The notes: generated by a model not told the origin, from the sequence alone. Positions 1-6,423 are shown, counted from the first letter of the stretch. The stretch: 12,163 bases of DNA from Acidobacteriota bacterium (GCA_019510535.1 JAEKKE010000145.1:1-12163), one strand, 5' to 3'. Numbers and translations are program-made.

Positions 1-68
1 CATAGTTCGTCGGGGACCCCGTATGTGGGGCACCCAGTCGTACCTTATTTCGACTTGGTCGGTGTTCC
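1..68. other. Window edge, no gene seen
   Basis: No coding region is supported here. The stretch lies downstream of the minus-strand TerC gene. It contains GC-rich complementary runs: CGGGGACCCCG at 11-21, and CCCC at 17-20 facing GGGG at 27-30. A small hairpin could form, but there is no T-rich tail, so I do not call it a terminator. A minus-strand ATG at 3-1 would leave the window and has no Shine-Dalgarno sequence, so it is not called. Confidence 0.5.
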
Positions 69-977
69 TCAGGCTGTCGCGTGCTTCTTCGGCAACAGCA
101 GTGAGATCACGACGGTGATGCCGAGGAGGCCAAGGATGATAGCGAGCGAGACCAGAGCGGAGACCTCGATCCAACTTGCAGCGAGCATCTTGAAAGCGGC
201 GAAGCCGAGCACCGCGGCGAGACCGTAGTGCAGGTAGGCAAGCTTCTCGAGAAGGTGCGCCAGCAGGAAGTAGAGTGAGCGCAGACCCATCACAGCCATG
301 ACGTTAGAGCTGTAGGCGATGAACGGATGCCGTGTGATGGAGAGCACGGCGGGGATGGAGTCAAGTGCGAAGACGAAGTCGGTGAAGGCGATCGCAATCA
401 GCGCCAGCGAGAGCATGGTCAGATGCAGCTTGCCCTGTTCACGCAGGAAGAAGCTTGACTGATTGCTGGAGACGGGAATGATGCGTTCGACCCACTTTGT
501 CCACGCGGGCTTGCCAGGTTTCTTTTCACCGTGCGGCATTAGCAGGCGCACGGCGGCGAAGAGCAGGAAGGCTCCGAAGATATAGGTGACCCAGGCAAAG
601 TGTTCCAGCAGCTCGATGCCGAGACCGATGAAGCCCGCGCGCATGACGACCGCTCCCAGGATTCCCCAGAAGAGAACGCGGCGCTGGTGCGGACCCTCAA
701 TGTGGAACTCGCGGAAGAGCAGAAGGAAGACGAAGAGGTTATCGACCGAGAGTGACTCTTCAATCGCGTAGCCGGAGATGAACTCTATGTCGTAAGGGCT
801 GCCAAGGGTGTACCAGACATACCCGGCAAAGGCGAGAGCCGCGCCGACCCACATGCAGGTCGCCCAGATGGCGCGCGCAGGCGTCTGTTTACGGCGGAGG
901 ATGAGAAACTCGCCGACAAAGAGCAGCAGGAGGAAGACGTGGAAGCCGATCCAGTCGTAGAGAGGGATCTCGTTCAT
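69..977 (-). CDS. TerC family integral membrane protein
   Basis: This is a 302-residue polytopic inner-membrane protein of the TerC family. Members are linked to tellurite resistance and, in better studied cases such as Alx/MeeF, to manganese export. Seen in the sequence: about eight or nine hydrophobic segments, and the two family signatures. These are the acidic EESLSVDN (residues 73-80) and DFVFALDSIPAV (200-211), whose Asp and Glu residues lie in membrane segments and are thought to bind the metal. A hydrophilic loop rich in Lys and Pro lies near residues 148-165. The ATG at 977 starts 5 nt after the stop of the upstream M28 gene and lacks a clear Shine-Dalgarno, so translation is probably coupled. 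It is the last gene of the tat run. The substrate is not known; Mn2+ is the family-based guess. Family assignment is firm. Confidence 0.93.
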   Translation of the reverse strand: MNEIPLYDWIGFHVFLLLLFVGEFLILRRKQTPARAIWATCMWVGAALAFAGYVWYTLGSPYDIEFISGYAIEESLSVDNLFVFLLLFREFHIEGPHQRRVLFWGILGAVVMRAGFIGLGIELLEHFAWVTYIFGAFLLFAAVRLLMPHGEKKPGKPAWTKWVERIIPVSSNQSSFFLREQGKLHLTMLSLALIAIAFTDFVFALDSIPAVLSITRHPFIAYSSNVMAVMGLRSLYFLLAHLLEKLAYLHYGLAAVLGFAAFKMLAASWIEVSALVSLAIILGLLGITVVISLLLPKKHATA

Positions 978-982
978 CGGGC

Positions 983-1909
983 CTAGTGATTGCTCTGGTT
1001 GATGAGCCGGATCATCTCCACAAACAGGTCTCCGGAGATTTGCAGGCTCGCAGCCGAAATCTTGTCCAGCGTGTCGTCGGCGGTGTGGTGGTATCCGTCG
1101 GGATGCATGAAGCTGGAGGGGCCGTAGTTGATGTCGATGATGTCGAGGACAGGCACGCCGCGCTGTTTGAATGGCAGGTGGTCATCTTCGACGGCCGATT
1201 CGAGTTTGAAAATGGAGTTCGAGTGACCAGTATTCTTTGCCGCCTGCTTGAGCAGATCCGTGAGCCATGGAGTGCTGTTGGTCTCGCGGTTGATGTTCAG
1301 GTCCTTATCGGCGCACATGTCGGCGAGGAGGAAGGCCTTGATCTTTGGCAGGGTGCCGCTGGCGGCCCATTTCGCGGCGACGTGCTTGGTGCCGTAGAGG
1401 GCATCGCGCTGCGTATCCCAGTGGTCGCCGACCGCCTCTTCCGCATCGTCGAAGAGCAGCCATACGGAGTAGCCGTCGGGCGGATGGGTGCGGAGCACAT
1501 TGGCCATCTCCATCAACAGGGCAGTGGTGGCTCCGCCGTCATTAGCGCCGACGAAGTTAATGTTGCGCAGCGGATAGTTGGTCTCGTAGTGCGAGGCGAG
1601 GACGATGATGCCGTCCTTCTTGCCGGGGAACTTCACAATGAAGTTCTTGCCGGGAAGGTAGCCCGCCGGTGTGCTGGCGGTGAAGGCATCCTCTTCGAAC
1701 TGACCTTTGGCGATCTCAGGAGCGAAGAACTTTTTGATGAAGGCTTCGGCTTTGGTGTGACCGGGCGAGCCTAGCCAGCGCGGGCCGCTGGTGGTGACGT
1801 ACTGCCGTGTCAGATCCATGGCGCGTGCGCCGCTGAACTTTTGTCCCTGTGCAAAGGAACTTAGCACTGCCATGGAGAGGAGTGCGCAGGCTACCAGACG
1901 GAGCTTCAT
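983..1909 (-). CDS. Secreted M28 metallopeptidase, glutaminyl cyclase-like
   Basis: This is a 308-residue zinc-dependent M28-family enzyme, probably periplasmic. The start at 1909 is preferred over an in-frame start at 2008. It begins a clean signal peptide (MKLRLVACAL then a hydrophobic run, Ala20 cleavage site), and its ATG overlaps the tatC stop as ATGA. Zinc and catalytic motifs are visible: SHYE (His107), GANDGGA (Asp124), DDAEEA (Glu157/158), ADM (Asp197) and YHHTADDT (His274/275). Several stretches match glutaminyl-peptide cyclotransferases rather than ordinary aminopeptidases: the W-x-x-x-DALYG segment after the Glu pair (164-173), EDDHLPF (241-247) followed by RGVPVLDII, and the HTADDT end motif. 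A cyclase would convert N-terminal Gln to pyroglutamate; an aminopeptidase would trim residues. The signal peptide has no twin-arginine, so export is by Sec despite the tat neighbours. The M28 call is firm; cyclase activity is inference. Confidence 0.88.
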   Translation of the reverse strand: MKLRLVACALLSMAVLSSFAQGQKFSGARAMDLTRQYVTTSGPRWLGSPGHTKAEAFIKKFFAPEIAKGQFEEDAFTASTPAGYLPGKNFIVKFPGKKDGIIVLASHYETNYPLRNINFVGANDGGATTALLMEMANVLRTHPPDGYSVWLLFDDAEEAVGDHWDTQRDALYGTKHVAAKWAASGTLPKIKAFLLADMCADKDLNINRETNSTPWLTDLLKQAAKNTGHSNSIFKLESAVEDDHLPFKQRGVPVLDIIDINYGPSSFMHPDGYHHTADDTLDKISAASLQISGDLFVEMIRLINQSNH

Positions 1910-2688
1910 GCCTTCTGTGCCTTGGCCTCGCGGCGCTTCGGGTGAACCATGTAAGCAACCAGAATCGAGAGGAAGTACAGCGCCAGCATTGGCGAAGCGA
2001 AGAGGCACATGCCGAAGGGATCGGGTGTCGGGCAGATAACCGCCGCGATGACGAAGATGATCATGACGGCGTAGCGCACGTTCTTCCAGAGGAACTTCGC
2101 ATCGACAATGCCGAAGAGCGCGAGAAAGAAGATGAGCACCGGCAGCTCAAAACATGCTCCCAGGCCAAGGATCACGGCAAGAAAGAAGTTGGTGTAGTCC
2201 TCGATCGTAATGATGGGATTGAACTGCTTGCCGAAGCCAAGGATGAGGACGCGTAGTCCCTCGGGCAGCACCCAGCGATAGCCAAACCATGCGCCGGCGA
2301 AGAAGAGACCGACAGTTGACGCCATGAAAGGCGTGACGTACTTCTTTTCGGTCTGATAGAGACCGGGGGCGATGAAGAGCCAGACCTGATAGAGGATGAA
2401 CGGCGAAGCGAGGATGGCTCCGCCGTAGAGCGCCGTCTTGAGCGACAGGTTCAGGCCATCAGTCGGGTGGGTGAAGTTGAGCTTCAGATGCAGGTCGGTG
2501 AGCGGCTTCTGCACGATGTCGTAAAGACGCTCGTGGAAGGCGTAGGCAATGGCCATGCCGATGACGAGATAGATGACGGCGCGGATGAGGCGCTTGCGGA
2601 GCTCGTCGAGGTGCTCCATCAGGCTCATGCCGGGCAATTCGGCGCGGTCCGTTACTGCCGCCCGGGCGCGATCGATGACGTCAGCCAT
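1906..2688 (-). CDS. tatC: Sec-independent protein translocase TatC
   Basis: This is the 260-residue multispanning core of the twin-arginine translocase, which recognises RR signal peptides and exports folded proteins. Diagnostic motifs are HLDELRKR (residues 26-33) in the N-terminal cytoplasmic region, FIAPGLYQTEKK (105-116) in the first cytoplasmic loop, and ELPV (181-184) in a membrane segment. Six hydrophobic segments can be traced, ending in a basic tail rich in Lys and Arg. The start at 2688 is chosen over a longer frame because AGGAGA (2698-2693) lies just upstream and the extra N-terminal part is Ser/Pro/Arg-rich shadow sequence. The gene overlaps the end of the upstream tatA/B gene by 8 bp. 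Its stop overlaps the next start by 4 bp, which indicates one transcript with coupled translation. Confidence 0.96.
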   Translation of the reverse strand: MADVIDRARAAVTDRAELPGMSLMEHLDELRKRLIRAVIYLVIGMAIAYAFHERLYDIVQKPLTDLHLKLNFTHPTDGLNLSLKTALYGGAILASPFILYQVWLFIAPGLYQTEKKYVTPFMASTVGLFFAGAWFGYRWVLPEGLRVLILGFGKQFNPIITIEDYTNFFLAVILGLGACFELPVLIFFLALFGIVDAKFLWKNVRYAVMIIFVIAAVICPTPDPFGMCLFASPMLALYFLSILVAYMVHPKRREAKAQKA

Positions 2689-3196
2689 GGGTCTCCTGCG
2701 TGGTGTGCGTGTGGGCCGGGTCCAGGTGCTGGTCCAGCTCGGAAGGAATATGGGGGACGGTCTCCGACCCAACGGGCTCGGACTTAATGGGCTCGGCCTC
2801 AACCGCCTCGACCGGAACAGAATCTACCAAAGCGCTGACAGCGTCAGCTTCCGTCTGCGTAGCCGGGTCGGCTGACGTGGACGCTTCCGTTTCGGAGGAG
2901 CCGGCCGGAGTCGGCAGACCGGTGGAAGGAGGCATGATGCTCACCTCGCCCTCGGTCGCAATGGGCTTGACGGCTTCGGGGCCTGCTTCCTTGGCCTGCT
3001 CGGCGAGTTTCTTGCGTTCCTCGGCCTGCTCGGAGAGGCGTAACTCCTCTTCCATCTGGTACTTGAATTCATTGGAGGCGCGGCGGAACTCGCCCATCAG
3101 CTTTCCGAGCTGGCGGGCAAGCTCCGGCAGCTTCTTGGGCCCGAAGAGGAGCAGGGCCAGGAAGAAAAGAAAGACGCTGTCGGCAAAGCTGGGCAT
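2681..3196 (-). CDS. tatB: TatA/TatB family twin-arginine translocase subunit
   Basis: This is a 171-residue single-span protein. One hydrophobic N-terminal helix (about residues 4-18) runs into the hinge motif FGPKKLPE (18-25), then an amphipathic helix (ARQLGKLMGEFRRA, 27-40). A charged Glu/Lys/Gln-rich, coiled-coil-like stretch extends to about 72. The tail is long, acidic, and rich in Pro, Ser and Thr. This order is the TatA/TatB plan. The length, beyond typical TatA, and the position directly before tatC favour TatB, the subunit that receives substrate with TatC. The TatA-versus-TatB choice is not certain. The ATG at 3196 is preferred over an in-frame TTG at 3208 because that TTG lies inside a good -10 element. 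There is no Shine-Dalgarno. The tail is unusually long and low in complexity. Confidence 0.88.
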   Translation of the reverse strand: MPSFADSVFLFFLALLLFGPKKLPELARQLGKLMGEFRRASNEFKYQMEEELRLSEQAEERKKLAEQAKEAGPEAVKPIATEGEVSIMPPSTGLPTPAGSSETEASTSADPATQTEADAVSALVDSVPVEAVEAEPIKSEPVGSETVPHIPSELDQHLDPAHTHTTQETHG

Positions 3197-3207
3197 CGCT
3201 ACCAGCA

Positions 3208-3237
3208 ATCATAGCGGAGCGGACCCGATGCTGTAGA
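3208..3237 (-). promoter_or_regulatory. Candidate promoter of the tat operon
   Basis: On the minus strand a -35-like TCTACA (3237-3232, 4 of 6 matches to consensus) is followed after 18 nt by TATGAT (3213-3208, 5 of 6). Transcription would start near 3201, giving only a 4-6 nt leader before the ATG at 3196. This fits the lack of a ribosome binding site. A weaker alternative further upstream is TTTACA (3272-3267), a 17-nt spacer and TAACAA (3249-3244). Confidence 0.4.
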
Positions 3238-3324
3238 CTGAGGTTGTTACGGGACGTTCACCGCCCTGTAAAGAAGCTTGCATCGTGGTGCCGCCCTAGG
3301 GCGTCTCATGTGCAGGCAATGTGG

Positions 3325-3402
3325 TTGCAACATCCCCGTGGGCTGGGCCGAAGGGCAGCGAGTCCACTGCAGCCGTCGCAGTAATGCTTTCAACATCCCC
3401 GT
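3325..3402. repeat. Pair of 15-bp direct repeats upstream of nadA
   Basis: TTGCAACATCCCCGT (3325-3339) recurs as TTTCAACATCCCCGT (3388-3402) with 14 of 15 bases identical. The copies are exactly 63 bp apart, about six turns of DNA, so both would face the same side. They lie in the 240-bp divergent region between tatB and nadA, with the second copy ending 34 bp before the nadA start. They may be operator sites. I cannot name a regulator. Confidence 0.5.
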
Positions 3403-3436
3403 TGCGCCAAGAGCGTGACTGAAGGCAGGAAGAGAA

Positions 3437-4561
3437 GTGAGTGTTCTGGAAGAAGTACTGGAAGCGCCGCAGGCCGACGCCTGCTCGCTGGACAACTATC
3501 TGTCCCAACCCGACCACACCATGGATGCCCGTATCGCGGCCGCACGCAAGATTCTGGGCAAAACCGCCATCATCCTGGGCCACCACTATCAGCGCGATGA
3601 GGTGATCCGTTTTGCCGACTACACCGGCGACAGCTACAAGCTTTCGAAGATCGCCGCCGAGACCGACGCGAAGTATCTGATCTTCTGTGGCGTGCACTTT
3701 ATGGCTGAGAGCGCCGATGTGCTGGGTAAGGGCGCGCAGCAGGTGATTCTGCCGGACCTGAATGCCGGCTGTTCCATGGCGGACATGGCAGAGATCGGTC
3801 AGGTAGAGGACTGCTGGGAGCAGTTGGAGCGGGCCGGAGTTGCGGCGGATGTGATGCCGATGACCTATATGAACTCCTCGGCGGCGATCAAAGCCTTTTG
3901 CGGCGAACAGGGCGGCCTGGTATGTACCTCGTCGAACGCTCCGGGAGCCTTTACCTGGGCCTTCGACCGCAAGGAGAAGATTTTGTTCCTGCCCGACCAG
4001 CATCTTGGCCGCAATACGGCCTATGCGATGGGCATCGGGTTGGACGAGATGGTGGTGTGGGACCCGTGGGTGATCGGCGGCGGTGTCTCGCCGGCAAAGC
4101 TGAAGGCCGCTAAGGTGATCCTGTGGAAGGGCCACTGCTCGGTGCACCAGCGCTTCCTTCCGCAACATGTTGATCAGGTTCGGGCTAACTATCCGGGGAT
4201 CCAGGTGATTGTGCATCCGGAGTGCCGGTGGGAGGTCTGCCAGAAAGCAGACGCTACGGGATCGACCGAGAAGCTGATCGAGGTGATCGAGCGGGCACCT
4301 GAAGGCGCGATGTTCGCCGTGGGGACGGAGATCCACCTGGTCAACCGCATGGCGAAGCTCTTCGAGGGTCGCAAGAAAGTCATCACGCTGGATGATTCAG
4401 GCTGCCTGTGCACGACGATGTATCGCATTAGCCCACAGCACCTGGCGTGGGCGCTGGAGAATCTGGTGGAAGGCAACGTCGTCAACCGCATCAAGGTGGA
4501 TGACGACGTGAAGCACTGGGCCCGCGTCGCGCTGGGCCGGATGCTCGAAATCAAAGTTTAA
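3437..4561 (+). CDS. nadA: Quinolinate synthase NadA
   Basis: This is a 374-residue cytoplasmic [4Fe-4S] enzyme that condenses iminoaspartate with dihydroxyacetone phosphate to quinolinate, a step in de novo NAD synthesis. Length and spacing match the longer Bacillus-type NadA. The three expected cluster cysteines appear to be Cys112 (AGCSMADM), Cys234 (KGHCSVH), and Cys323 or Cys325 (DDSGCLC), with the spacing seen in B. subtilis. Other signatures are LGHHYQRDEV (47-56), CGVHFMAESADVL (84-96), CTSSNA (163-168), HPEC (260-263) and GSTEKLI (275-281). The start is GTG at 3437, preceded by AGGAAGAG (3427-3434). No nadB or nadC is beside it: the neighbours are the divergent tat operon and a DUF2203 gene. 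The first 25 residues or so are an unconserved extension. The call is very secure. Confidence 0.97.
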   Translation: MSVLEEVLEAPQADACSLDNYLSQPDHTMDARIAAARKILGKTAIILGHHYQRDEVIRFADYTGDSYKLSKIAAETDAKYLIFCGVHFMAESADVLGKGAQQVILPDLNAGCSMADMAEIGQVEDCWEQLERAGVAADVMPMTYMNSSAAIKAFCGEQGGLVCTSSNAPGAFTWAFDRKEKILFLPDQHLGRNTAYAMGIGLDEMVVWDPWVIGGGVSPAKLKAAKVILWKGHCSVHQRFLPQHVDQVRANYPGIQVIVHPECRWEVCQKADATGSTEKLIEVIERAPEGAMFAVGTEIHLVNRMAKLFEGRKKVITLDDSGCLCTTMYRISPQHLAWALENLVEGNVVNRIKVDDDVKHWARVALGRMLEIKV

Positions 4562-4562
4562 A

Positions 4563-4577
4563 AACCAGTTGCTGGTT
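4563..4577 (+). other. Small hairpin right after nadA
   Basis: AACCAG (4563-4568) and CTGGTT (4572-4577) form a 6-bp stem around TTG, starting two bases after the nadA stop. There is no strong U-run after it, so it is at most a weak terminator or an RNA 3' end stabiliser. Confidence 0.35.
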
Positions 4578-4590
4578 GTTAGAGACTCTC

Positions 4591-4640
4591 GTTGCCCCAT
4601 TCTTCGCGAAGCGAAGGGTGGGGGCAACGTGTGTGTTGCC
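4591..4640 (+). repeat. Nested palindromes, REP-like or attenuator-like
   Basis: Positions 4591-4628 fold into a long hairpin. GTTGCCCC (4591-4598) pairs with GGGGCAAC (4621-4628). CTTCGC (4602-4607) pairs with GCGAAG (4611-4616) around a GAA loop. Two G-U pairs and one bulged G lie between them. The right arm can instead pair with GTTGCC (4635-4640) around GTGTGT. The two folds exclude each other. The element lies 30 bp after nadA and 118 bp before the DUF2203 gene. It may be a repetitive extragenic palindrome, a nadA terminator or a switch. No U-tract follows directly. Confidence 0.6.
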
Positions 4641-4757
4641 TCGCCCCGAGTGAAGTGCTTCGCCCGATTTTGTTTGGTACGGTAGCGGCCATTCCCTCCG
4701 TGTGAGATATCAGGAAAGCGCTGTGATGTTGCTGGTTCAGCGATAAGATGGTGTCGT

Positions 4758-5186
4758 ATGCGGACTTTTACCCTTTCCGAGGCGCAGACCATGTTGCCGG
4801 TGCTGGAGAGCCTGCTGAAGCGGGCGCAAACAACAGCCCGCCTGGCGGCACAGGTGGAGGGGGAGCTGCAGGACCTCTCGCAGCGGATTTTCTTGTATGG
4901 CGGCATGCATGTCGATATCGCTGCTGTGGCCCGCCGCCGCGGACAGCGCGAGAAGGCCATACAGGAAGCCAAGGACACGCTGGCGGAGATCGATGCTATT
5001 GGGGTTCAGGTGAAGGATCTGGACACCGGTCTGTTGGATTTTCCCTTCCAGCTTGAGGACCGCGTGGTGCTCCTCTGCTGGAAGCAGGGCGAGACCGCAA
5101 TCACGCACTGGCACACCATCGAAGACGGATTCGCCGGACGAAAGCCTCTGGACGAGCGGTTTACGCGCGGCGAAAAGCTGCAGTAG
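4758..5186 (+). CDS. DUF2203 family protein, function unknown
   Basis: This is a small soluble protein of 142 residues with no signal peptide or membrane segment. The N-terminal two thirds (residues 5-80) look helical and amphipathic, beginning FTLSEAQTMLPVLESLL, as is usual in this family. The conserved C-terminal block follows: DLDTGLLDF (87-95), VVLLCWKQGE (103-112), ITHWH (115-119) and EDGFAGRKPL (122-131). The invariant Cys107, Trp108, Trp118, His119 and Gly-Arg residues suggest a binding surface, but no biochemical function is established for the family. The ATG at 4758 lacks a clear Shine-Dalgarno; a poor -10 (TAAGAT, 4744-4749) sits 8 nt upstream. The perR promoter follows 85 bp downstream of its stop, so it is probably a separate unit. 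Confidence 0.85.
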   Translation: MRTFTLSEAQTMLPVLESLLKRAQTTARLAAQVEGELQDLSQRIFLYGGMHVDIAAVARRRGQREKAIQEAKDTLAEIDAIGVQVKDLDTGLLDFPFQLEDRVVLLCWKQGETAITHWHTIEDGFAGRKPLDERFTRGEKLQ

Positions 5187-5271
5187 TTTCCCTTATTCCG
5201 ATAGAGATATCTACTTCCTGCACGCTCCGACGTCCATTCAACGGATGGCAGCCGTTTTCCAGGGATAGCGT

Positions 5272-5300
5272 TTGACAGACGATAAGAATTATCGTTTACT
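5272..5300 (+). promoter_or_regulatory. perR promoter with overlapping Fur/PerR-type operator
   Basis: A perfect -35 TTGACA (5272-5277), a 17-nt spacer and a -10-like TTTACT (5295-5300) lie just before perR. The spacer contains a perfect 7-3-7 palindrome: ACGATAA (5279-5285), GAA, TTATCGT (5289-5295). Its size and AT-rich half-sites resemble Fur-family boxes. Binding there would block RNA polymerase, so autorepression by the adjacent regulator is the natural reading. The start codon at 5309 lies where the transcript should begin, and there is no Shine-Dalgarno, so the mRNA is probably leaderless. Confidence 0.75.
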
Positions 5301-5308
5301 AAGTCTTG

Positions 5309-5743
5309 ATGGAATTCTCTGCAACAACCTTCCGCGAACTGTGCCAGCAACATGGCATCGCGGTGACGCATCAGCGCCAGGTTCTGTTTGAGATCATGCA
5401 GGGCATGCACGGGCACCCCTCTCCGGAAGAGGTTTACGCGCGTGTGAAGAAAAAGATTCCTGCCATCAGTTTGGCGACCGTCTACAAGAACATTCATCTG
5501 TTTGTGGAGAGCGGTATCTTTCGCGAGGTCAGCATGCACCATGGCACGCTGCGCGTAGAGATGAACAGCCGGCCGCATCATCACATGGTTTGCTCCATGT
5601 GCAAGTCGATTTCGGATATCGATGAAGCCGATCTTGGCCTATTGCCTTCTCATCAGAAACTGCCAGGCGGCTTCCTCGTCGAGCGGTACGCGGTGGATGT
5701 CATCGGCATCTGCCCGGAGTGCCAGGCAAAGAAGGTCAACTAG
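5309..5743 (+). CDS. perR: Fur-family peroxide regulator, PerR type
   Basis: This is a 144-residue DNA-binding metalloregulator. An N-terminal winged helix (about residues 8-80) carries the recognition segment ISLATVYKNIHLF (53-65). The structural zinc site is Cys95/Cys98 (CSMC) with Cys135/Cys138 (CPEC). The metal-sensing site aligns with B. subtilis PerR: His36 for His37, His90 for His91, His92 for His93, and Asp103 for Asp104. An Asp at that last place marks PerR, whereas Fur has Glu. Glu84 stands where PerR has Asp85. In PerR, iron-driven oxidation of the His residues by peroxide releases DNA. The ATG at 5309 is chosen; a TTG codon lies directly before it at 5306. The genes downstream, ahpC and ahpD, are classic PerR targets. 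Fur itself is the less likely alternative. Confidence 0.88.
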   Translation: MEFSATTFRELCQQHGIAVTHQRQVLFEIMQGMHGHPSPEEVYARVKKKIPAISLATVYKNIHLFVESGIFREVSMHHGTLRVEMNSRPHHHMVCSMCKSISDIDEADLGLLPSHQKLPGGFLVERYAVDVIGICPECQAKKVN

Positions 5744-5796
5744 CAGCCGTATTTGCCGCAGTCGACTACAAGAGTTTTGCAGTTCCGAGTTTCGCG

Positions 5797-5812
5797 GACC
5801 GGTGTGCCGGTC
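5797..5812 (+). other. Small hairpin between perR and ahpC
   Basis: GACCGG (5797-5802) and CCGGTC (5807-5812) form a perfect 6-bp stem with a TGTG loop, extendable by three more pairs of which two are G-U. It ends 33 nt before the ahpC start. No T-run follows. It could be part of the ahpC leader, or a weak perR terminator. Confidence 0.4.
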
Positions 5813-5845
5813 TGTACACGATAACTACACCCCGAGGAGAGACAC

Positions 5846-6382
5846 ATGCTTCAGATTGGCGAGAAGTTTCCGAATTATTCCGTGGTAGCCACGGTCAGCC
5901 GTGATAAGGACAAGGCCTTTGAGACGATCACCGAGGAGTCCTACCCCGGCAAGTGGAAGCTTTACTTCTTCTGGCCGAAGGATTTCACGTTCGTTTGTCC
6001 GACCGAGATTGCAGGCTTCGGCAAGTTGAACCAGGAGTTTGCGGATCGTGACTGCCAGATCCTCGGCGGATCGACCGATTCCGAGTTCGTGCACCTGGCG
6101 TGGCGTAACAACCACGAGGACCTGCGCGATCTGCCCTTCCCCATGCTCGCCGATATCAAGCGTGACCTGTCGGGCCAGCTCGGCATTCTGGATCCGGATG
6201 GCGGCGTCTGCCAGCGTGCGACCTTCCTCGTGGATCCGAACAATGTGATTCAGTTTGTGTACGTCACTGCCGGTTCGGTAGGCCGCAATCCGCAGGAAGT
6301 GCTGCGTGTTCTGGACGCCCTGCAGACCGACGAGCTCTGCCCCTGCAACTGGCAGAAGGGCGAAGAGACCCTCGCCGTCTAG
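5846..6382 (+). CDS. ahpC: Peroxiredoxin AhpC, AhpD-dependent type
   Basis: This is a 178-residue cytoplasmic thiol peroxidase that reduces hydrogen peroxide, organic peroxides and probably peroxynitrite. The active-site motif PKDFTFVCPTE places the peroxidatic Cys at 51 with Pro44 and Thr48; the supporting Arg is Arg124 (RATFLVD). The C-terminal ELCPCNWQKGE (164-173) has Cys165 and Cys167 in the arrangement of mycobacterial AhpC (Cys174/Cys176), the form reduced by AhpD rather than AhpF. Cys70 and Cys122 are additional. The start has a strong Shine-Dalgarno, GAGGAGAG (5834-5841). The gene follows perR by 102 bp and precedes ahpD by 194 bp. An ACGATAA sequence at 5818-5824, identical to one half of the perR operator, lies in the leader. 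A strong hairpin terminator follows at 6508-6542. Confidence 0.95.
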   Translation: MLQIGEKFPNYSVVATVSRDKDKAFETITEESYPGKWKLYFFWPKDFTFVCPTEIAGFGKLNQEFADRDCQILGGSTDSEFVHLAWRNNHEDLRDLPFPMLADIKRDLSGQLGILDPDGGVCQRATFLVDPNNVIQFVYVTAGSVGRNPQEVLRVLDALQTDELCPCNWQKGEETLAV

Positions 6383-6423
6383 CATTTCTCCTAAAGGTGC
6401 AGAACGGAGGCTTGGCTGTTTGC

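Noticed and set aside
11..30. GC-rich dyads at the window start as a terC terminator
   Set aside because: The stems are short and there is no T-tract in the direction of terC transcription.
978..982. yybP-ykoY manganese riboswitch before the TerC gene
   Set aside because: Only 5 nt separate the TerC start from the preceding gene, so there is no leader that could hold a riboswitch.
986..1774. 262-codon plus-strand open frame opposite the M28 gene
   Set aside because: It is the antisense of a gene with clear zinc-peptidase motifs. It has no recognisable domain and arises from GC-rich codon structure.
1850..1909. Tat signal peptide on the M28 enzyme next to tatC
   Set aside because: The N-terminus has Lys and single Arg residues but no twin-arginine motif, so Sec export fits better.
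3206..3208. TTG as the tatB start codon
   Set aside because: It falls inside the best -10 element, and the ATG at 3196 gives the normal TatA/B N-terminus.
3296..4336. 346-codon minus-strand open frame opposite nadA
   Set aside because: nadA is unmistakable on the other strand, and the antisense product is His/Arg-rich with no family features.
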